A stretch of 11,645 bases of DNA from Clostridia bacterium. GTDB taxonomy: Bacteria; Bacillota_A; Clostridia; Christensenellales; Borkfalkiaceae. Positions 6,252 to 11,645 of the stretch are shown here, in pieces. The position numbers and the translations under genes are program-made. The notes under the pieces are model-generated. The model saw only the letters and a list, made by a program, of their open reading frames with translations, was not told where the DNA came from and did not search any database. Within the stretch, counting starts at the first letter, position 1; every line of letters starts with the position of its first letter. Location: positions 1 through 11,645 of the forward strand of contig JAFWAM010000122.1 in the NCBI GenBank assembly GCA_017507595.1. The letters are read 5' to 3'.

Positions 6252-6318
6252 GATATTTCTCCATTTTCGCTTGAAGCGAATGTTTTATTTCTTATTTTTT
6301 TAACAAAATAGCCTTAAT

Positions 6319-6347
6319 ATTGTATTTTATTTTACCGCTTTTGTCAA
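6319..6347 (-). promoter_or_regulatory. SigA-type promoter of the rpmH operon
   Basis: On the minus strand TTGACA (6347-6342) is followed by 17 bases and TACAAT (6324-6319), a near-consensus housekeeping promoter. Initiation would fall near 6311, giving a leader of about 60 bases before rpmH. Confidence 0.85.
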
Positions 6348-6376
6348 CTTTATTTATCTATTATTATAAATAATTT

Positions 6377-6396
6377 TAAGCCTTAAAGGGCTTTTT
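6377..6396. terminator. Possible weak terminator after dnaN
   Basis: A short hairpin, AAGCC against GGCTT, about 20 bases past the dnaN stop. On the plus strand a T5 run follows; on the minus strand, the dnaN sense, only an AT-rich tract follows. Some read-through from dnaN into rpmH is possible. Confidence 0.35.
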
Positions 6397-6411
6397 GTAA
6401 ACTTTCGCGCC

Positions 6412-7515
6412 TTAAGCGGTCATTCTGACGGGCAAAATCAAATAGAGGTATTCGTCGTCGGAGTAGGGCTTGATAACGCACGGTGATATGGGCGAGTTAA
6501 GGTTGAAGTTGATAAACTCGTCGTTGATGCATCTTAAGCAATCGATAAGATAGCGGGAGTTAAACGCAATGGTAAGATCCTTACCCTCTAAATTGATGAT
6601 AAGATTTTCCTTTACGTTACCCATTTCGGAGTCTGACGATACGTCGACGTAGTTTTCGTGGATGTCAAACTTGACGATATTCTTCATGACCTTTGCAACG
6701 ATGGAAGCACGCTCTATTGAAGAATACAAAAGCTCTCTGTTTACCCTGAAGACCGTGATAAAGTCGTCGGGGATGATGCGCTTGTAGTCAATGTATTCAC
6801 CCTCTAAAAGTCTGGTTAAGAAGATCGTGTTGTCAACGCTTATCATAAGGGAGTTATCCTGTACGATAACGGTAACGTAGTCCTCGTCCTTTTCTAAAAG
6901 CCTTGTGATCTCAACAAGTGCCCTTGAGGGTACTATGGCCTTGAAGGTGCCCGTTGACTGACGGATGTTCTTTTTGCAAACAGCCAAGCGGAAGCCGTCA
7001 AGTGCAACGCAGGTAAGGGTGTCGGCGTTGACCTCCAATAAGCAGCCCTTTAAAATTGGACGGGAGTCGTCTTGTGAGCAGGCAAAGCTTGTCCTTTGAA
7101 TAACGTCCTTAAAATACTTCTGATTGATGACGAAGGAGTTCTGGTTGATATCCTTCTTTATTATAGGATAGCCGCTTGCCGAAAGGGCCTGGATGTAACC
7201 CTCCGACGCGGAATAGGCAATTTTAAGCCTGCCGTCGTCGCCGACGAAAAGCTCTATATCCTCCTCGGCCTCAAGCTTTTTAACAAAGTCGGCAAAAAGC
7301 CTGCCGGGTACGACAACGTCGCCTTCCTGATAGGTTTCGGCAACGATGGTCTTTTCGATGGCGATCTCCATATCGGTTGCGGTAAGGATAAGGCTGTCAC
7401 CCTTAACGGACAGCTTGATACCTTCTAAAAGCTGGTTGGGCGATTTTTGACTTACGGCCTTTACGACCTTATTGACTGCGCTGGATAAATCAATGCCCTT
7501 GACGATTGTCTTCAT
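6412..7515 (-). CDS. dnaN: DNA polymerase III beta subunit (sliding clamp)
   Basis: DnaN is the ring-shaped homodimer that tethers replicative DNA polymerase to DNA. At 367 aa it has full family length, with three clamp repeats of about 120 residues. Landmarks are the TATDMEIAIE segment near 46-55, SRPILKGCLLEV and ALDGFRLAVCKK in the middle domain, and the C-terminal YLYLILPVRM. GGAG at 7526-7523 lies eight bases before ATG 7515. Its leader overlaps the AT-only tract of the proposed origin. dnaA normally lies directly upstream of dnaN; here the upstream gene is rsmG, facing away. No clear minus-strand promoter was identified in the origin region. Confidence 0.97.
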   Translation of the reverse strand: MKTIVKGIDLSSAVNKVVKAVSQKSPNQLLEGIKLSVKGDSLILTATDMEIAIEKTIVAETYQEGDVVVPGRLFADFVKKLEAEEDIELFVGDDGRLKIAYSASEGYIQALSASGYPIIKKDINQNSFVINQKYFKDVIQRTSFACSQDDSRPILKGCLLEVNADTLTCVALDGFRLAVCKKNIRQSTGTFKAIVPSRALVEITRLLEKDEDYVTVIVQDNSLMISVDNTIFLTRLLEGEYIDYKRIIPDDFITVFRVNRELLYSSIERASIVAKVMKNIVKFDIHENYVDVSSDSEMGNVKENLIINLEGKDLTIAFNSRYLIDCLRCINDEFINFNLNSPISPCVIKPYSDDEYLYLILPVRMTA

Positions 7516-7526
7516 ACTTATTCTCC

Positions 7527-7574
7527 ATTTTTTTTATTAATTAAGTAGTATTAGTAGTAGTGTCGTGTGGATAT
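7527..7574 (-). other. Origin unwinding element: DnaA box, DnaA-trio and AT tract
   Basis: Reading the minus strand toward dnaN: a DnaA box ATATCCACA (7574-7566, one mismatch to TTATCCACA), a 5-base CGACA spacer, six trinucleotides CTA-CTA-CTA-ATA-CTA-CTT (7560-7543), then an A/T-only tract (to 7527). This order, box then DnaA-trio then AT-rich unwinding tract, is the basal unwinding arrangement described for B. subtilis and other bacteria, also located beside dnaN there. One of six trios departs from the published consensus. Confidence 0.75.
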
Positions 7575-7890
7575 GTTGATATGATTTTCAATGACAAAAA
7601 ACGTGTGGTTTCATATGGGATTTTACGACAAAAACCGTCCGTTTTTGCTGTGGATAGGCTGTTGAGAAAACTGTAGGTAATTTGTGGATAGCCCTTTTTT
7701 TGGTGGATAACAATCTGACCCGCCCGATTTATACTACATTATTTATCTATTATATTATATATAAAAAGTACGCAAAAAGCAACCGAATAGTGCGTTTTTT
7801 TTCTTAAAATTATTATTATGGGAAAATTTTCGCCCACCTTTTCAGCTAACTTATAAAAAGGCCTTAAAAGTATTGTTCATTTGTTGATAA
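7566..7890 (-). other. DnaA-box cluster, candidate oriC
   Basis: One-mismatch DnaA boxes lie at 7566-7574, 7649-7657, 7683-7691, 7702-7710 and 7882-7890. All read TGTGGATAA-like on the plus strand, so all share one orientation. Weaker ones are at 7574-7582 and 7913-7921. A second AT-rich stretch lies at about 7728-7768. Genes diverge on both sides, as leading-strand transcription away from an origin predicts. The 458-base gap 7516-7973 contains no other gene that I can see. Confidence 0.75.
7770..7802 (+). terminator. Weak hairpin with T-run inside the origin region
   Basis: ACGCA (7770-7774) pairs with TGCGT (7791-7795), and eight T follow. The stem has only five pairs with a long loop, and no plus-strand gene precedes it in the window. 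It may block stray transcription into rsmG or be chance. Confidence 0.25.
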
Positions 7891-7906
7891 TTTGCCGCCT
7901 AAACTG

Positions 7907-7935
7907 TTGAAAAGCGGATAAAATTATGGTACAAT
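7907..7935 (+). promoter_or_regulatory. SigA-type extended -10 promoter of rsmG
   Basis: TTGAAA (7907-7912), 17 bases, then TACAAT (7930-7935), with TG one base before the -10 (extended -10). It overlaps a weak DnaA-box-like site at 7913-7921, so DnaA could influence it; that is inference. It should drive rsmG and the coupled downstream gene. Confidence 0.8.
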
Positions 7936-7973
7936 AAAAAAGCAACAAAACCCAACGATTTTTTAAGGACTTA

Positions 7974-8663
7974 TTGGCTGTGAAGGAGATTTTAAAGGGC
8001 CTTTTATCCCGTCCCGATGTGGATAACTTTGTGGATTACTACAGGCTTCTGGTGGAAAATAATAAAAAATTCAACCTGACCTCCGTCACGGATGAAAGGG
8101 ACGTTTGCGTCAAGCATTTTTACGACAGCGTCTGCGGTGCGCCCCTTATACCCGAGGGGGCTAAAGTCATTGAAATAGGCTCCGGCGGGGGCTTTCCCTC
8201 CGTTCCCCTTAAGCTTGTAAGGGACGATATTGACTTTACCCTTGTTGAGGCCACGGGAAAAAAGTGCGGCTTTTTAAACGGTGTAAAGGAATTTTTCCGA
8301 TTTGAAAACTTTACCGTTGTCAACGGCCGTGCGGAGGAGCTTGGCAAGCAGCCGGAATTCAGAGAGTGCTTTGATATTGCCGTGGCAAGGGCTGTTGCTT
8401 CCTTAAACAGTCTTTTAGAATACCTTTTACCCTTCGTTAAGGTTGGCGGCAAGGTAATCTGCTATAAGGGCAGTAACTATAAGGAGGAGCTTAAAAAGTC
8501 CCAAAACGCCATAAAGGCCTTGGGCGGCCGATTTGAAAAGGAGGTCCCTTACGATCTTCCCGACGGCGCAGGAAGCCGTTGCCTTGTGGTTATAAAAAAG
8601 ATAAGCCCCACAAGCGTTAAATATCCACGGACTGAAGCCAAGATAAGGAAGACACCTTTATGA
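7974..8663 (+). CDS. rsmG: 16S rRNA (guanine-527-N7)-methyltransferase RsmG (GidB)
   Basis: RsmG methylates N7 of a conserved guanine in the 530 loop of 16S rRNA using S-adenosylmethionine; loss often gives low-level streptomycin resistance. Visible motifs are NLTSV at 34-38, KHFYDS at 47-52, the SAM loop VIEIGSGGGFPSVPLKL at 65-81, VARAVASL at 137-144, and C-terminal KYPRTEAKIRKTPL. At 229 aa it is within normal size. The start is either TTG 7974 or GTG 7980; AAGGA at 7965-7969 is close to the first and better spaced for the second. It is usually the last gene of mnmE-mnmG-rsmG; here it stands alone after the origin. Its 3' end overlaps the next gene by ATGA. Confidence 0.95.
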   Translation: MAVKEILKGLLSRPDVDNFVDYYRLLVENNKKFNLTSVTDERDVCVKHFYDSVCGAPLIPEGAKVIEIGSGGGFPSVPLKLVRDDIDFTLVEATGKKCGFLNGVKEFFRFENFTVVNGRAEELGKQPEFRECFDIAVARAVASLNSLLEYLLPFVKVGGKVICYKGSNYKEELKKSQNAIKALGGRFEKEVPYDLPDGAGSRCLVVIKKISPTSVKYPRTEAKIRKTPL

Positions 8664-9127
8664 TTGACAAAAACAGGGCGTGTGCTTTTTCCGGCCACAG
8701 GATATTAAGTGGGGGCTTTAGCCTTGATGAGCTTAAAAAAGCCGTCTATAAAGCGATTAACGATGGGTTTGATACTTTTTTGTGCGGCAAGGCGTTGGGG
8801 TTTGATACGGTTGCCTTTTCCGTTTTGGAGGAGGTAAAGCTTGAAGGTCACCCCATAAAAATAATCGCCTGCATCCCTTGTGACAGCCAATCACTTTACT
8901 TTAAGAAAAAGCAAAAGGAAGAATACGACAGGATGGTTTCGGCCGCCGATGAAAGGATATTGGTGTCCGACAAGTATTTTGACGGATGCATGCAAAAGCG
9001 GAACGAGTTTATGGTGGAAAACTGCACACGGCTGATAACCTACCTTAACTTTAACCGCGGCGGTACCTACAACACGGTAAAATACGCAGTAAGCCGTGAC
9101 GTTGAAATCTGTTACCTTGGCAAATAG
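8660..9127 (+). CDS. SLOG-family protein, DUF1273/YpsA-like
   Basis: The SLOG (Rossmann-like nucleotide-binding) signatures of the DUF1273/YpsA group are present: SGHR at 11-14, CGKALGFDTVA at 42-52, IKIIACIPC at 66-74, KRNEFMV at 113-119 and the GGTYNTVKYA motif at 134-143. At 155 aa it is a single domain. SLOG proteins are thought to sense or process nucleotide-derived ligands; B. subtilis YpsA affects cell division. Its exact ligand cannot be read here. The ATG overlaps the rsmG stop by four bases, indicating coupled expression. A hairpin follows the stop. Confidence 0.85.
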   Translation: MIDKNRACAFSGHRILSGGFSLDELKKAVYKAINDGFDTFLCGKALGFDTVAFSVLEEVKLEGHPIKIIACIPCDSQSLYFKKKQKEEYDRMVSAADERILVSDKYFDGCMQKRNEFMVENCTRLITYLNFNRGGTYNTVKYAVSRDVEICYLGK

Positions 9128-9154
9128 CCCAAGCCCTTTATATAACCCTTGGGC
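9127..9154. other. Intergenic hairpin between the SLOG gene and lgt
   Basis: GCCCAAG (9127-9133) and CTTGGGC (9148-9154) pair perfectly over seven bases with a 14-base loop. No T-run follows on either strand, so it is not a standard intrinsic terminator. It could be an RNA-stability or weak termination element before lgt. Confidence 0.5.
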
Positions 9155-9186
9155 GGATAAATACAAAATTTTATAGGAGGATAAAA

Positions 9187-9984
9187 ATGTATCCCGATTA
9201 TTTATTTACAATAAATTTAGGTGGCGGTCCCGTTGGGCCGACCATGTACGGGCTGATGATAGCAATCGGTCTTTTATGCTGCTTCGGCGTGCTGTTTTTC
9301 TACGCAAAGAAGCTTGGCTATAACCAAAACTTTATCGACTTTATCTTTTACGTAGGCATTTGCTCTATAATAGTCGGCTTTGGGTTTGCGGCACTTTTCC
9401 AGGCCTTTTATAACTTTATTGAAACGGGTAAGTTCCAGTTTGGCGGCATTACCTTTTTGGGCGGCCTTATCGGCGGCGTCGCTTGCTTCTTTATCCTTTA
9501 CGGGATATTCCGCAAAAAGTACACCTCAAGGCTTATCGACGTATTATCTTACCTCCCCTGCTGCATACTTATCGCCCACGGCTTTGGCAGGATAGGATGC
9601 CTTTTTGCAGGCTGCTGCCACGGCACCTATCTTGGGGCTGAATACGTTTTCGGCGGAATAAGAATGGACGGAACCCTTGGTTGGGGGTATTACGTACCCA
9701 CCCAGCTTTACGAGGCACTTTTCCTTTTCGTCGTGTTTGGCCTTCTTACCTTCCTTGTGTTCAAGTACGACTATAAGCACGGCTTAAGCCTTTATCTTAT
9801 CACCTACGGCATCTTCAGATTTATAATTGAATTTTTCCGCGCCGACCACAGGGGTGAGTTTATTGGGAACATCTCTCCCTCACAGTTCTGGTCCCTTGCC
9901 ATGATAGTTATGGCATTTGGCGTTTATTTTCTGGAAAAATACCTCGTCAAGCGCCGTAGGGAACAGCTTGCCGCGTTAAAATAA
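9187..9984 (+). CDS. lgt: Prolipoprotein diacylglyceryl transferase family protein (Lgt)
   Basis: Lgt moves diacylglycerol from phosphatidylglycerol to the lipobox Cys of prolipoproteins in the membrane. This 265-aa protein has about seven membrane segments and the family layout: YGLMIAIG (Tyr21), GGITFLGGLIGG (86-97), HGFGRIGC (131-138), PTQLYEA (171-177) and RFIIEFFRAD (211-220). Arg135 and Arg218 match the essential Arg143 and Arg239 of E. coli Lgt. Two usual residues differ: Leu91 where E. coli has His103, and Cys138 in place of the Asn of the GRIGN signature, within a Cys-rich CLFAGCCHG. It is Lgt superfamily, but canonical activity is less sure. AGGAGG at 9175-9180 supports the start. 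A strong terminator follows. Confidence 0.85.
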   Translation: MYPDYLFTINLGGGPVGPTMYGLMIAIGLLCCFGVLFFYAKKLGYNQNFIDFIFYVGICSIIVGFGFAALFQAFYNFIETGKFQFGGITFLGGLIGGVACFFILYGIFRKKYTSRLIDVLSYLPCCILIAHGFGRIGCLFAGCCHGTYLGAEYVFGGIRMDGTLGWGYYVPTQLYEALFLFVVFGLLTFLVFKYDYKHGLSLYLITYGIFRFIIEFFRADHRGEFIGNISPSQFWSLAMIVMAFGVYFLEKYLVKRRREQLAALK

Positions 9985-10000
9985 GAAAATAAAACGATAA

Positions 10001-10049
10001 AAAAACAACCCGCCTTTGGCCGTTAAACGGCTTATAGGCGGATTTTTTT
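10001..10049. terminator. Bidirectional terminator between lgt and truA
   Basis: The outer stem CCGCCT/AGGCGG (10010-10015 with 10036-10041) encloses the inner stem GCCGT-TAA-ACGGC. A T7 run follows on the plus strand (lgt), and an A-run precedes it (T-run for truA on the minus strand). It serves both convergent genes. Confidence 0.9.
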
Positions 10050-10069
10050 ATGTTTTTTTAATTTAACTT

Positions 10070-10804
10070 TCAGTCGTAAACGACCGACACAAGGGTCAGT
10101 CCCTTTGAAGGCGCGGTCTTACCAACCGCCCCTCTGTCGCCCGACAAAAGGGCGTTTTTAACGTCATCTAAAGTGATTTTTCCGTCAATGGCGGCAAGGA
10201 TGGTGCCGGCCATTATTCTTACCATGTTATACAAAAATCCGTTGCCCGTCACCGTAAAGGTAAAGCCGTTTTTACCGTCGCCGTAAACTTTGGCGTCAAA
10301 TATCTTTCTTACGGTGGTCTTTACCTCGCTTCCGCTTGAAAGAAAGCATTTAAAGTCGTGCTCGCCTATAAAGATCTCACAAACCTTGTTGGCAAGGTCA
10401 AGATCAAATTTGTCAACACGGGTTGAATACCTTTCCTTCAAGGGCAGCTTTTGTTCTGACAGGTAAAAGCTGTAGGCATAGGTCTTTTTCTTTGCCGAGT
10501 ACCTTGCGTGGAAGTCGTCTTTCCCAAGGCGGCTTTTTAAAATTTTAATATCGTCGGGTAAAAGGCTATTTATCGCGTAGGAAAATTTTTCCGGCGGGAT
10601 TGAAGCATTTGTGTCAAAGTGGGCTATCTGTCCGAGGGCGTGGACGCCTGCGTCAGTTCTTCCGCTGGCAACGGTTGACACCCTTTCGCCGGTAAGACTG
10701 AAGATGGCGTCCTCTAAAACCTCCTGCACGGACAGGCCGTTTTTTTGTCTTTGCCAGCCGCAATAGGCCGTTCCGTCGTAGGATATTTCAAGAATTATTC
10801 TCAT
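10070..10804 (-). CDS. truA: tRNA pseudouridine(38-40) synthase TruA
   Basis: TruA converts uridines 38-40 in the anticodon arm of tRNAs to pseudouridine. The start chosen is ATG 10804, giving 244 aa; GGGAG at 10815-10811 sits just before it and the conserved RIILEISYDGTAYCGWQRQ begins there. A longer frame from 10831 exists but adds only non-conserved residues. The catalytic Asp is D51 in SGRTDAGVHALGQ. Other family motifs are FHARYSAKKKTYAYSF and the C-terminal FLYNMVRIMAGTI. The start overlaps the ecfT stop as ATGA. In many Firmicutes ecfA1-ecfA2-ecfT-truA are followed by rplM-rpsI; here the operon ends after truA at a terminator. Confidence 0.95.
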   Translation of the reverse strand: MRIILEISYDGTAYCGWQRQKNGLSVQEVLEDAIFSLTGERVSTVASGRTDAGVHALGQIAHFDTNASIPPEKFSYAINSLLPDDIKILKSRLGKDDFHARYSAKKKTYAYSFYLSEQKLPLKERYSTRVDKFDLDLANKVCEIFIGEHDFKCFLSSGSEVKTTVRKIFDAKVYGDGKNGFTFTVTGNGFLYNMVRIMAGTILAAIDGKITLDDVKNALLSGDRGAVGKTAPSKGLTLVSVVYD

Positions 10805-11625
10805 AAAATACTCCCAAGATACACGTTGCAAAGTATGATGCCCGCAAGGATCGCCGCAGTAAAAAGTGCGGCTATAAGGTCGTTAACGGACAATTTCAGC
10901 TTTTTATACTTGGTCCTGTTTTTGCTTCCGTTATAGCATCTTGCGTCCATGGCGTCGCCAAGCTCGTCAGCGCGGCGGAAGGCACTTATGATAAGGGGTA
11001 TAAGAACGGGTAAAAGGGCCTTTGCCTTTTTAATGAGATTGCCGCTGTCAAAGTCGGCACCCCTTGCCTTCTGGGCGGAAATTATCCTGTTGGTTTCCTC
11101 CATAAGGGTTGGGATAAATCTTAACGCGATGGACATGATAAGGGCAAGCTCGTGAACGGGGAACCTTACTATCTTCAAGGGCTTTAAAAGGGCCTCAAGA
11201 CCGTCGGTTAAGGAAACCGGCGTGGTGGTAAGGGTCAAAAGGCTGCTGCCAAAGACGAGGAAGGAAAGTCGCATGGCCATAAACAGTGCGTAAAAAAGTG
11301 ATTTATCCGTTATGTTTCTTAAAAGCCATACGTCAACGAGCACCCTTGCGCCTTCTTCCTTGTGCATAAACAGGTTGATGATAAAGGTAAGGACAATGAT
11401 AAAAACGATGGCCTTTACGCTTTTCACAACCGAAAGGACGGGAACCTTTGACAGGAAAATTGCTACCAGCAAAAAGCCTGCGGCAAGCAGAAAGCCCCAG
11501 AAGTTTTTGACGACGAAGATCATCACTATATATGTAATTAATAAAACTATCTTCATCCTCGGGTCCATGCGGTGGACGGGGGATTTTACGGGATAGTATT
11601 GCCCGAAGGCTACGTCGTTTATCAT
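10801..11625 (-). CDS. ecfT: Energy-coupling factor transporter transmembrane protein EcfT
   Basis: EcfT is the membrane scaffold joining two ATPases (EcfA1/EcfA2) to interchangeable vitamin-binding S components in ECF transporters. At 274 aa it has normal length, with hydrophobic segments at about 26-58, 72-87, 115-135 and near the C-terminus (248-270). The two coupling-helix motifs that contact the ATPases are present: AQKARGADFDSG (ARG at 187-189) and DAMDARCYNG (ARC at 228-230, a common variant). The ATG at 11625 has AGGT-type pairing just upstream. The ATPase genes are expected immediately beyond the right edge, but only 20 bases are visible, too few to confirm. Confidence 0.95.
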   Translation of the reverse strand: MINDVAFGQYYPVKSPVHRMDPRMKIVLLITYIVMIFVVKNFWGFLLAAGFLLVAIFLSKVPVLSVVKSVKAIVFIIVLTFIINLFMHKEEGARVLVDVWLLRNITDKSLFYALFMAMRLSFLVFGSSLLTLTTTPVSLTDGLEALLKPLKIVRFPVHELALIMSIALRFIPTLMEETNRIISAQKARGADFDSGNLIKKAKALLPVLIPLIISAFRRADELGDAMDARCYNGSKNRTKYKKLKLSVNDLIAALFTAAILAGIILCNVYLGSIL

Positions 11626-11645
11626 CTTTACCTGAAATTTGACCC

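Noticed and set aside
10805..10831. Nine-residue N-terminal extension of TruA
   Set aside because: It would overlap ecfT by 31 bases and precedes both the Shine-Dalgarno and the conserved TruA N-terminus.
11626..11645. End of an ATPase gene (ecfA) upstream of ecfT
   Set aside because: Only 20 bases are present; context suggests it but the sequence cannot show it.

Overview
The window looks like the chromosome of a low-GC Firmicute, most likely a Clostridia-type anaerobe. Evidence: rpmH-rnpA-yidD-yidC-jag in that order, an EcfT-TruA pair, AAGGAGG-type ribosome binding sites, SigA-like promoters and AT-rich gaps. No rRNA, tRNA, CRISPR array or transposase was seen. Genus cannot be set from the sequence alone.

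Layout. (1) 1-2985: an AT-rich island, all on the minus strand, of unrecognised genes. In transcription order it holds a secreted 318-aa acidic protein, two four-helix membrane proteins (165 and 174 aa), a 66-aa protein that shares the 318-aa protein's C-terminal tail, a third four-helix membrane protein (171 aa), and the start of a fourth that runs off the window. The order tail protein, stop/start-coupled membrane protein, membrane protein with its own Shine-Dalgarno (SD) occurs twice, and a ~24-bp direct repeat precedes each copy. This is the best candidate for an undescribed system; an exported effector with membrane partner or immunity proteins is one hypothesis. (2) 2986-7515, minus strand: a terminator, then jag, yidC, yidD, rnpA, rpmH and dnaN (listed left to right). 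This set covers membrane insertion, RNase P protein, ribosomal protein L34 and the replication clamp. A strong promoter lies before rpmH, and a structured 248-base leader lies before yidC. (3) 7516-7973: a likely replication origin (oriC), with same-orientation DnaA boxes, a DnaA-trio run and an AT-only tract beside dnaN. dnaA itself is not here. (4) 7974-9984, plus strand: rsmG, a SLOG-family (DUF1273/YpsA-like) gene coupled to it, and an Lgt-family lipoprotein transferase with non-canonical motif residues. (5) 10001-11645: a bidirectional terminator, then truA and ecfT on the minus strand with a 4-base overlap.

Genes diverge from 7516-7973 on both sides, as expected at an origin. Compared with the common Firmicutes origin layout, dnaA is missing beside dnaN, rsmG has taken its side of the origin, and the jag-mnmE-mnmG-rsmG succession is broken, with the AT-rich island lying where mnmE and mnmG often are.
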